DNA of 64,000 bases from Pestalotiopsis fici W106-1 (Eukaryota; Ascomycota; Sordariomycetes; Amphisphaeriales; Sporocadaceae). The stretch covers positions 2,062,685-2,126,684 of the forward strand of contig NW_006917099.1 of NCBI RefSeq assembly GCF_000516985.1, given 5' to 3'. Under the pieces are notes generated by a model. The model was not told the DNA's origin. It saw only the letters and a program-made list of their open reading frames with translations, and searched no databases. Both the position numbers and the translations under genes were made by a program. Positions 24,155 to 32,963 of the stretch are shown here, piece by piece. Position 1 is the stretch's first letter. Each line of letters starts with the position of its first letter.

Positions 24155-25525
24155 CGTGACTGAGAGAGAGAGAAAAAAAAAAGGAGTATGCTTCGGGGTC
24201 GTATTGGCAACAAGCAAAGTCGCAGAGAGCTGCTTTATATAGCAAATGACAGTACCAGGATGTTCATCCAAACACTGCCGCTTGCCGGGCATCTTGATCG
24301 CCATTGGCTCCATCAAGCATCCGGGGAGACAGGGATCATGTCGATCATTGCTTGTTGCCGATCTACTGTGGAGTGCCGCGCCAGTGCTAGCTCCCGGCAC
24401 GTGTCTGCGCATTTGGGCATCATTTGATAGAGTTTACGCGAGAGGACTCTCGGATTGCGGATGGTTTGAATAGGATTGAGGTCGGCTTGTTATAGTGCTG
24501 GGGCTGAGGCCCGTGGGCTGAAATTTACATTCCCATAGCCAAGCACTAGAGCTTTCACGGCTCGCCCGACGAGTTTCCGGGATGGTTCTGATCCGAGCCA
24601 ATGTAACTTTCCGAACTCGAGCTGTTGAGGCGGAGCTTTTCAGCCCGGCTCCTAGTTTTTTTTATATTGACGACAGGTACCGCAACAGAGTATCATGTAC
24701 GTACTCAGCTTGCATTTCATTTTCTTTTTTTTAGCATGGATCTAGGTAAAACCAAACTCACACTGAGCAGATTGAAAACGGTTCTCGTGCTGCAGCCCAG
24801 AACTTTTGCATTTGCGTCATTACTGATTACTTAAGTATAATCATGATGGGCTGCCTCAAAGAATGGTAAGTTAACTGTCACTGTTGTTGGTTTGGAAGCC
24901 TGTGCAGATTTAGATTGTTGAAAAAGAGGAGTGAGAATTGAAGCATATTTGTCACAAAGAGTTCGAATTTTAGAATCACGTGGTCACAACCAATTGGACA
25001 TGGTATTTGGAGAGAAAAGATTTAGATTCATGGAGTGTCTAAAGAGGAAAAAAACTCTCGGGGCCCAGACCGTCAGCACTCATGATGATTGCGAGTTCCG
25101 GACACCCTAACGTGGTCATGAATCTCTATCCCGAGCCTTCATGCGTCAATCTCATCCGAGACTTGACTATGATCGAAAAACCGCCAGTCTTAATCCAAAG
25201 CCCTGGGGGTCGGTCTCTATCCCGAGACCTTGCAATAGATCAGTGCCTTTGTGTTGGGCTACTGACCCATGAGCCTTTGATTTCGCCTCTGCCCTAGCTG
25301 CTCAACACGCTGGCACAAGAATGCTGCCAGTGAGTGAGGCGGTCAGAGACGAATTGCTCATCCTGGGCCGACTTAGAGACGTCTGGAAAAATTGGTTGAG
25401 CTCTCTCCTCAACGTCCTTGCGGCGCAAGCTGGTCTTTTATCAGGGCTCAAGGCAGAACCACGCTGAAGCTCCAAAGATCCCTTGAAGGAACCGCCCTTG
25501 CCGCCAGGCTACGTCAGTGGAACGT
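24155..25525. other. 1.4-kb spacer with gene relic
   Basis: Holds the histidine phosphatase promoter. From about 25300 to 25440 the sequence reads like decayed coding sequence and shares GTGAGGCGGTCAGAGACGAA, allowing one difference, with 19669-19690. Both probably derive from one lost gene. Nothing else recognised. Confidence 0.4.
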
Positions 25526-27332
25526 CTAGTCCATTGGCTCTTCTTTGATGTTCAGGTCTGGCTTTATCCTCGGCCTCAGCTCGATGCCTGGCTCGGACTT
25601 GATGTTACTAACCTCATCTGATTTGAGAAAGTTGGCATCAATGGGCGAAGGGGAAACGAAAGGCGGCTGGGCTCCATCAACTGGATCAAGGTTCAGGAGG
25701 TCCCTGTCGCGCTCACTTAGAGGCGGTCGGGCTCCATCAACTGAATCAAAGTCCAGGAGGTCCCTGTCGCGTTCACTTCGAGGCGGTCNNNNNNNNNNNN
25801 NNNNNNNNNNNNNNNNNNNNNNNNNNNNNNNNNNNNNNNNNNNNNNNNNNNNNNNNNNNNNNNNNNNNNNNNNNNNNNNNNNNNNNNNGGGCTCCATCAA
25901 CTGAATCAAGGTTCAGGAGGGCTCTGTCGCGTCTGGCCTTCTTCTTGCGCTCTTTGCCATTCTGACTGGCTGCAATGGGAGAATCGGAGCTATACTGGTC
26001 ATCGTCTTGGTCCGCCGACTGTGGCAACAGGGGGACGCGAGGCGGTTGACCTGAGAGGACCCAATCCGGAAACTTGACAGGTTGTTGTCCGTTTGGTCTC
26101 CTGATCCCGTCATTGGCGAACAAGGTCCATTTGGGCTCGTAGGGTGCAGCAGCCTCTTTACCAAGGTATTGACCTTGGGCCCAATCTGCCAGGCGATTCG
26201 GCAATGGCCCAAAGTCCTTCCATTGGCCTCGGACTGGATCCTTGGGGGGAAGAGATTGGAGTTCGGTCTCCATGGGTCGGAGCGCACGGTACTCGAATCT
26301 TTCCCAATACACCTTTTGGTTCATCGACTTGTCAAGTCGCATCTGTATGCCCTCGTAGTGACGAGCAGTGACAGGGGACAAGGGAGGAACCAAGCACAAG
26401 TGTCCTTGGCCACACTTTTCAAGCTGGAACGACTTTTTGGTGGCGACCGGAGGCAACGACTGTCTTGCGTACATGTACAGGTACAAGTCCAGGGCAACGT
26501 GTTGGTTCCTTGGAATTGTGTAGTAGTACATGCAATCGTCGGTGAGGTGGGAATGCCTCCCGCACAGAACACAAGAGGAGATGCAGCCCCTTAGCATAGG
26601 GCCCCGGCAAAACTCTGGAGCGTGGACTCGTCCGCAGCTCTCATGCCATATCGTGCTACGGTCGACGGGCAGAGGCGGAAATCCATTGGGTCCCTGGTTG
26701 TTCAGAATTTCGCGAAGCTCATTTGTCGTTGGCGCAACCCAAGCACCAGGAGGAGGCCGCCGATCATGGGGGAGTTTCGCCTTTTTCGTTGCGTCTTCTT
26801 TGGGAGCCGGACCAGCTGATCTGCGCGAGCTTTCACCGCGACGACGTGAATTGCCATGCGAGGCTCTTGGGGACAGGGGGGGGACCGCACTGCGATCCAC
26901 ACGACCCCTATCCGCTCTTGATGGCTCGTGGCGCCCACGATCCTCCTGTCGAGGCTCGTAACCCTGCTCAGATCCATATGGCTGTTGTGAAGGATGTTGC
27001 CAATGTTGAACTGGAGGATAGCTGTATCCATACGTCGGCGGCGGCGGCGGTGGTGCCTGCCAGGTAGGAGCAGTCGGGTAGACGTAACCATAGGGGTATG
27101 CTGGGACCTGTGACCACGCCGGTACTGGTGGTTGACCATAACCAGGCGGTGGTGCATTGGACCAAGCAGATCCCCGTCCACGGTCTGGGCTCCGGGATCG
27201 GGGTCGAACGTCGGCAGGGTGTGATCGCTGGCCATGGGCACTTTGCAATCGAACGTCGGCAGGGTGTTGATGATTGTTTGGTGGGCGTGACGTGCCCTGA
27301 CGGCGTGTGCCTTGATTGCGTTTTGATGGCAT
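25526..27332 (-). CDS. HAPE-CRG zinc-knuckle family, copy 2 (interrupted by assembly gap)
   Basis: Unknown function; possibly a nucleic-acid-binding protein, inferred from its knuckle. From ATG 27332: an Arg/Ser-rich start, a Pro/Tyr/Gln-rich region (residues 60-140), then the core. The core has CGRVHAPEFC, followed after RGPMLRGCISS by the zinc knuckle CVLCGRHSHLTDDC (C-x2-C-x4-H-x4-C), then a domain ending in PYEPKWTLFANDGI. Then tandem 20-residue units of type LLNLDSVDGARPPLSERDRD lead into the 100-N gap. The tail contains psi-K-x-E sites (NIKSEP, NIKEEP) and the stop at 25526. The frames before and after the gap differ, which is uninformative because its real length is unknown. A TTG upstream at 27455 is less likely to be the start. 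Confidence 0.75.
25669..25950. repeat. 60-bp coding minisatellite with assembly gap inside
   Basis: Units of exactly 60 bases start at 25669 and 25729, each opening GGGCTCCATCAACTG. A third begins after the Ns at about 25887. The 100 Ns (25789-25888) sit between units, so the true copy number is unknown and was probably collapsed or left unassembled. Confidence 0.95.
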
Positions 27333-27459
27333 CGTGGCGAATCTCTCTTGTTGGTTGATGAAAAATCGAGCGAGAGATGGTGAGAGAAGAGAAAAGGACA
27401 GCTTCAGCTTGGGAAGGGAAGGGGCCGTCAAAAAGTTTTTGCTTCCGTGGGCCACCGTC

Positions 27460-27484
27460 GATTATCCCACTTTGATTATTCCAG
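27460..27484 (-). promoter_or_regulatory. Promoter motif shared with copy 3
   Basis: Plus-strand GATTATCCCACTTTGATTATT followed by CCAG lies about 128 bases upstream of the copy 2 ATG. The same doubled element lies about 142 bases upstream of copy 3 at 32063. A second shared block, AGCTTCAGCTTG, lies at 27400-27411 and at 32004-32015. They may be conserved control sites or simply undecayed duplicated sequence. Confidence 0.5.
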
Positions 27485-28251
27485 TTTCATTATTTCAAAA
27501 GCGCGTCAGGCTGCAAACTAGCGCACCAGTGTGCTATCAATCGAATTCATGAGGTACCTCGCCTCTTTGCTGATTCTGTTTCCACATCGCGTTTGATTTG
27601 CACAAATACCCTGTGCACGAAGCCATCGAGGTTGTAGTTCTACTCAAAGGTACCGAGGAACGAGAAGTGTGCGAAGATACATCAATCTACATTTATGATT
27701 GAACCATGCCACTACAGTATTGCACATTCGCCTGTCGCTCACCGCGACTGTTTGACAAATATGGGACATTTACATGCATAATGGCCTGCAGTAGGAAAAA
27801 CAGTGGCAAGAAGCATGGATTAACAAATGCTTAGTCTGAAGATGCCGCGGAACGTTCTTTACAAGATAGGACAAAGGGTAAGTGGAGGATCAAGTCCGTG
27901 AGAGTACATGAAGAGCGGTGGTCGAGGTGCATTGTTAAAACTCGCCACGGTCGAGGCCACGGAGTGTATTCCCATGTGCTTTGTTCGGGTTTTGAGAAGA
28001 TGCTGACCCATCGAGCTGGCCAAGTGCTATTCCTCTGTCACATTATCCCGCAACTCGATGCCGTTCACAAAAAAGAAATAAAAATGTAATTAAGAACCAA
28101 GAACCTTGATAGCTACATTACGTGTGGATCGATTTATTCTCAATACTCTTCGTGTTTACAAACGCGCCGTCGCCTTGGATTTGTCAGACTGGCTGGGGGT
28201 GTGATCACTCAGTTTATTAATCCAAACAATGGGCATTTCTAATAACAATAT

Positions 28252-28404
28252 GGGGAATTGGTGCAGTGGTAGGACACTGGCAAAGAATCTTACTGGTTCC
28301 AATGGGACTGGCGCTCAGGAGAGAGATAGGTGATGCGCCGCCTCTTTGTCGACACCTCCCGCGATTCAAAGCCAGAGGACCTAGGTTCCAACCCTAGATT
28401 CTCC
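28252..28404 (+). ncRNA. tRNA-like Pol III element with long intron-like insert, copy A
   Basis: A cloverleaf can be drawn. Acceptor GGGGAAT pairs with ATTCTCC (one G-T). The D arm is GTGC-AGTGGTA-GGAC (one mismatch), the anticodon stem CTGGC/GCCAG, and the T arm CTAGG-TTCCAAC-CCTAG. About 95 bases separate the anticodon-stem halves, like a tRNA intron. An A-box-like TGGTGCAGTGG, a B-box-like GGTTCCAACCC and a downstream T9 run (about 28441) fit Pol III transcription. The expected U33 and a normal anticodon are not evident, so a pseudo-tRNA or a tRNA-derived SINE is more likely than a working tRNA. A diverged copy lies at 38916-39100. Confidence 0.5.
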
Positions 28405-28614
28405 AATACTTTTCTGACTTCTTTGCTCTCAGGCTCAACTTTTTTTTTTCCTTGATTCTTTTCTCCCCTTTTTTTTCCTCCAGGAATTTGGGCTGCAGAC
28501 AGTCTTCCTTTTAGGGCTGTTTACAATAAAAATAGACGATAGAGACTTTATTCGTCCGAATGCAATTCTCAATCAGTATATTGTAATATATAAAAGCAAC
28601 CGAGCCCGCAAAGC

Positions 28615-28710
28615 CACCAACATAACATCAACACCGTCACCATCTCCCCCGACGGTTCCCTTTGCATCTCCGGTGGCAAGGACGGTACCACCATGCTGTG
28701 GGACCTCAAA
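28615..28710 (+). pseudogene. RACK1-type (Cpc2/Gib2) WD40 repeat fragment
   Basis: One frame of 32 codons reads as a single WD repeat ending TVTISPDGSLCISGGKDG then TTMLWDLK, which closely resembles the fifth WD repeat of the ribosome-associated RACK1 protein. No further WD repeats occur on either side. The frame ends shortly after (TAG near 28740). It is a gene fragment, not a gene, presumably a captured piece of the functional copy elsewhere in the genome. Confidence 0.75.
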
Positions 28711-29384
28711 CCACCTAGGCCTTTCTTTGCCATCGCTTAGAAACAGCTTTGCAAGAGATATGACACCCGCACCGAGATTTTGATTAAGCCGTTTGGTCCA
28801 CTGTGAGAAGACGTACCTTCTCGTAGAGGAGCATGATCCGTGCATATGCGTCATACCAGTCCTTTTTTCGTCCATTTGTCTGACACGGAAAAAGAAACGT
28901 GAAAGGGGCAGTCATTGGCATCTGCTCGGTTTTGGCCTCCTTGATCAAATGGCTTATGCCCGCAGCTTGACAATCCTCGTCACTACTGCGTCGCTTTTGG
29001 AGCATTGTGACTGATCTAGTTGTAAATACTGGAGGCGATACTGGGGGCGTTTGGCCCTTGAACGAGTGGCCTGCAGAGGTGGCCATCCTCGCCACATTTC
29101 CCGCGCCTTGGAGCCGCGAGTCTGAATATATTTCTCGGCTCATCCACAGTACTCTGTAACGATATGATTGTCGGGAAAGTTCCCCAGGACGATTTATCCT
29201 CTGACACTGAATTTTCCTATGGCAATATTTTATCAACGATTGTTATCCAGAAGCTTTGCATTTCTTGCATTTGTGACTGTGTAACGGCCTTAACCTTTGA
29301 GGCCAACTGGGTTCGGCATTTCTCCGCTGCCTGTGGAAATATAAAGAGCTTTTGGAGAGGCTGATTTATGATTATCCAGTATTT

Positions 29385-29468
29385 ATCTTTTCTTTTCTTT
29401 TCTATTTCTTTTTCTCTTTTTCTCTTTTTCTCTTTTTCTCTTTTCTCTTTTTCTCTTTTTCTCTTTTA
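29385..29468. repeat. Pyrimidine-rich CTTTTT tract
   Basis: A low-complexity plus-strand tract of TTTCTC/CTTTTT units. Such tracts are common in fungal core promoters, and it lies just upstream of the small ORF at 29493. Confidence 0.8.
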
Positions 29469-29492
29469 TTTTTGCCTGAAATCTATCCTGCT

Positions 29493-29660
29493 ATGCCCAA
29501 GATCGATTTATTTAAGGTTGTGAGGGAAGAGTTCGAGGCAATATCACGTGCATTAAATAAGGAATATTCTGCCAGGGGGGCGGAGAAAAGACATAAACAG
29601 ATTCCGTTTTTATCAAGAATCTTTCTAATTCAAATTAAATATACGACATGCACAAAATAA
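29493..29660 (+). CDS. Possible small ORF of 55 codons
   Basis: ATG at 29493 follows the pyrimidine tract and encodes MPKIDLFKVVREEFEAISRA and then a basic end. The composition is more protein-like than most short ORFs here, with an amphipathic, helix-like start. It may be a remnant 5' exon rather than a complete gene; a GT donor could truncate it. No homologue recognised. Confidence 0.25.
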   Translation: MPKIDLFKVVREEFEAISRALNKEYSARGAEKRHKQIPFLSRIFLIQIKYTTCTK

Positions 29661-30095
29661 TGACAGCATATTTGAGAGAGTGAAGCCGCGGTTATTGGGA
29701 GCCTATGGAAATTGCTATAATGACGAGCAATGAGCGCTCGCCGTTACCACGGAGGCAAGCTGGATGGTCCAATGGCAGTTGATTCATTGTACAATGTAAT
29801 CAAGATAGATGGCGGGCAACTTATGCATATGGTTGCAATCCATTTTACCAATGTGATCGAGAAGAGCTGCGGTGATCCAGCTGTATGAAATCAACCAACA
29901 GTTATTGTATGAACGAACCATAATCAATTGCACGATTCCGTGTCCGTTGTTTCTATGGTCGTTGTGGAGAGGCTGGAATTATCGTTCATGCCTATGTGTG
30001 TCTTTTGAACATGCTTTAGTACCTAATAACATGTCGTGTCTGTGTTTTGGTGATTCGGGTATATGCCCAGGAAATCCTGTGGCTCATTCACTCTG

Positions 30096-30207
30096 ACTCG
30101 CGCTTGATTACCGGCTCGCGCTTGATCAATGTCTCGTTCTTGACGACTGGTTCGCGCTTGACGGTCGGCTCGCGCTTGATAGCCGGCTCGCGCTTTATGA
30201 ATGGCTC
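30096..30207. repeat. Short coding tandem repeat encoding psi-K-x-E motifs
   Basis: Direct repeats of 18 to 24 bases containing GGCTCGCGCTTGAT-like phrases on the plus strand. On the minus strand each encodes IKREP or VKREP. Six SUMO-consensus-like sites result at the end of copy 3. Confidence 0.85.
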
Positions 30208-31319
30208 GGGCTTGTTTACTTGGAAAGCCTGGCCTTGTCTTATGGAATGGGGAACGGCTTGTGGTACACGCGTCCTTGGCGGGCTAAGAGCTGTCGGCCG
30301 ACTTGGATCATGCTGGGGAGGGGGGTATTCAAGACAGCCTTGGTACTGGCCTCTGCCATCAAACACCCACTCTGGAATATTGACCGCTCGTGTTCCACCA
30401 GGACCTGGTTGGACTTGAAGGTTGTGAAACACAGTCCACAATTCATTGAACGGCTCGGATTCCTCATCGGGGCCGTACTCGTCCAAATCGTAGAGAGTGT
30501 TGCCAACGCGAGTGGGCAATGGACCGCTGTTGGACCATTTCCTCAGATTGGCGCATGATTGAGGAAGCCTCTGGATCTCGATGTCAGGACTTTCCAATCG
30601 AGAGTAGTCAAAGGTCTTCCACCAATGCATTCTTTCAGCCGCGATATCGCGGTCTGCTTGCTGCCGTGCATACATCCGTGCTGTGTTGCGGGACAGCACG
30701 GGAACCTTGTACCTGGTCATGGGACCAATTTGAACTCTGTGAAAAGATATTCGGCTGGCCGCCGGGGGCAGTCCTTGTCTGGCAAACACGTGGAGGTACA
30801 CTCGGAGCTTGTCGTGATGCTGCTCTGGGACGAGCAGAAAGTACGGACAGTGATCTGCCATGTGTTCTTTGCTGCCACAGTACACGCAGCCGTTGAGCTG
30901 ACCACGATCCAATGGTCCTCGGCAGTTTTCTGGGGCATGCACCTGCCGGCAATTGAAGTGGTATATTGTGTTTCGATCTTCTGGTGGTGGCGCAATGGCG
31001 TCTCGGTCCTCTTCCCATAGCTTCATGAAGGCTTCTTTGGAAAGAGCTGACCATGACCCACGAGGAGGCTCGTCGTAGGTCTCGACCTCGTAGGGCCACG
31101 TGCTCAGAGTCGAAACACGAGGGGGGGGAGAGGGGGGGAGAGGCGCTCGCGACGCTGCGACCACGATGGTGGCGCTCGCGACTGTGGCTATGACGTCGAT
31201 TTCGACTATCATGGCGGTCCCGGTGACGATCCCGGCTACGACTCCGGTTCCTGTCATAAGTAAATGTGACAGTGGCACGGTCGCCGTATTGGGTTTCGTA
31301 TCGGTCACGACTCCGTCTG

Positions 31320-31850
31320 CGATCATTGTACGAAGGTGACTGACCACGCCTGCGAACGTCGCGGTCGTCGTACCTGTCGTACGAGAGAGATCTATCACGA
31401 CGCCGGCTTCGGCTATCGTATCGGGGTCTATAAGATGGGGATCTATCACGACGCCTGTTTCGGCTGTCGTATTGGGGTCTATACGATGTAGATCTATCAC
31501 GACTGCGAACGCCGCGGTCGTCGTACCTAGAATCGTACGAGGGAGATCTATCACGACGCCGGCTTCGGCTGTCGTATCGGGGTCTGTACGAAGGTGACCG
31601 ACCACGACTGCGAACGTCGCGGTCGTCGTACCTGGAGTCGTACGAAGGGGATCTATCACGATGCCTGTTTCGGCTATCGTATCGGGGTCTGTACGAAGGT
31701 GACCGACCACGACTGTGAACGTCGCGGTCGTCGTACCTGTCGTACGAAGGGGATCTATCACGACGCCTGCTTCGGCTGTCGTATCGGGGCCTATACGGGG
31801 ATGGGGATCGGCGCCTGTATGGGGATGGGGATCGACGCTGAACTCGATTG
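31320..31850. repeat. About 105-bp minisatellite encoding RS-rich units
   Basis: Repeated plus-strand phrases CGTCGCGGTCGTCGTACCTG and ATCTATCACGACGCC recur every 100 or so bases with some half-units. Period 105 bases equals 35 codons. Because the period is a multiple of three, more than one frame stays open across the array. Confidence 0.85.
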
Positions 31851-32062
31851 TCGGATCTGTGATTTTGATTGTTTGATGAATTTGATAGGCCAATGCCCGT
31901 TTTGTCGCGCTGTGGAGGCATTTTCGCGACGGTTTTTGATCAAGTTCTGCGGTGTGCTTCTTGATCGATGATGAAAAGGAAGAGGTTTTTTTTTTTGGCA
32001 AGAGCTTCAGCTTGAAATCAGGTCAAGGCAATTGTGGGTGGGTGGGTTACGGTGCCGCAGTT

Positions 32063-32085
32063 GATTATTCCACTTGATTATTCCA
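32063..32085 (-). promoter_or_regulatory. Promoter motif shared with copy 2
   Basis: Plus-strand GATTATTCCACTTGATTATT then CCA, a direct repeat of TGATTATTCCA, lies about 142 bases upstream of the copy 3 ATG. It matches the element upstream of copy 2 at 27460 in sequence, doubling and distance. Confidence 0.5.
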
Positions 32086-32672
32086 TTGGATAATCACCAA
32101 ATCAATGGAATAGAGATATGTACCTTTAGACAAGAGCCACGCTGAATTATGTATCCAATTGGAAAAAAGTCAATTGAGATTCAGCGGAACTTGGCTTGCC
32201 TGTATTTTCATACTCATCCAACGAACTTGTGCCGCGTAGGGAAACCTGGGTAGGTAGCTGATTGTGAATACTTTATCAGGGCGTTATTCAGCGTGTCTCG
32301 TCCCGATGCATACCTACATTTGCCTTGTCCATGACTCTCCACTCCACCCGAGTCAGTGTGAGGGGAGGGACAAGGCAAGGGAATATGAGAAAGGATATAT
32401 GATTGCATCCTACAAGATAGATGATGAAGAACTATTCAATATACCCGAGGAGGGGGTCTGCGGCAAGGCTGTTGACTGGTGCTCTAACAATATTTACTAG
32501 AGGAAAGAATCACATGCAAGTTATTACGGCATGAAAAATATATCTGGCAAGCTTGACACGCAACACAACCAATTAAATTCCCAAGCCTATCCTTGCGTGA
32601 TTTACCATTAAATAGAGAACAAGGCTGTTGTAACAACTAACCTGGCGGTATAACGTGAAAGGCAAAGACTAT

Positions 32673-32903
32673 CAACTAACTAGAGAGAATGATGCGCGTA
32701 GAGCACTGTCATGGCCGTTGTACTCAACTAACCAGAGAGAATGATGCGCAGAGAACTGTCATGGCCGTTGTACTCCTCAACTAACCAGAGAGAATGATGC
32801 GCAGAGAACTGTCATGGCCGTTGTACTCCTCAACTAACCAGAGAGAATGATGCGCGTAGAGAACTGTCATGGCCGTTGTATTCAACTAACCAGAGAGCAT
32901 GAT
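32673..32903. repeat. 52-53 bp tandem repeat, four units plus a partial
   Basis: Each unit begins CAACTAACCAGAGAGAATGA and continues TGCGCAGAGAACTGTCATGG. Units differ only by a few bases (GTAGAGCA versus AGAGAA; optional CCT), so the array is recent. Not in a gene; the 446-aa orphan ends just to the right. Confidence 0.95.
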
Positions 32904-32963
32904 AGTGGAAAAGGAAAGGGGCAGGCCATCGTGCATCTCCTGCTACCATGTGAATGTCTTGAG

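Larger units (their letters stand above)
27485..30087. other. 2.6-kb spacer with Pol III element, WD40 fragment and small ORF
   Basis: Apart from the three items listed separately (28252-28404, 28615-28710, 29493-29660), I see no gene. A minus ORF at 28784-29236 has no recognisable features. A pyrimidine-rich tract of CTTTTT units spans about 29385-29468. Confidence 0.5.
30088..31921 (-). pseudogene. HAPE-CRG zinc-knuckle family, copy 3, apparent frameshift
   Basis: From ATG 31921 the frame encodes an Arg/Ser-rich protein. Units of about 35 residues (RSPSYRPRYDSRNRRRDRSP type) fill residues 30-200, like splicing-factor RS domains. At G8 (31121-31128) and G7 (31132-31138) the frame must shift by one base, as if one G were extra, to enter the conserved core: CRQVHAPENC, then RGPLDRGQLNG, then the knuckle CVYCGSKEHMADHC, then ARQGLPPAASRISF as in copy 2. 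The C-terminus carries six [VI]KxE sites in tandem before the stop at 30088. The core frame is also open across the RS repeats but begins only with a TTG at 32001. The shift may be a sequencing error, a real mutation or a programmed event. Confidence 0.65.
32002..32963. other. 1-kb spacer holding the copy 3 promoter and a minisatellite
   Basis: No convincing gene. It includes the promoter side of copy 3 and the 52-bp tandem array at 32673-32903. Confidence 0.5.

Noticed and set aside
28252..28404. Calling a functional tRNA with a named anticodon
   Set aside because: The loop lacks U33 and no 7-base loop with a sensible anticodon can be formed by a canonical intron after position 37.
28784..29236. 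150-codon minus ORF
   Set aside because: No motif or splice partner; composition unremarkable.
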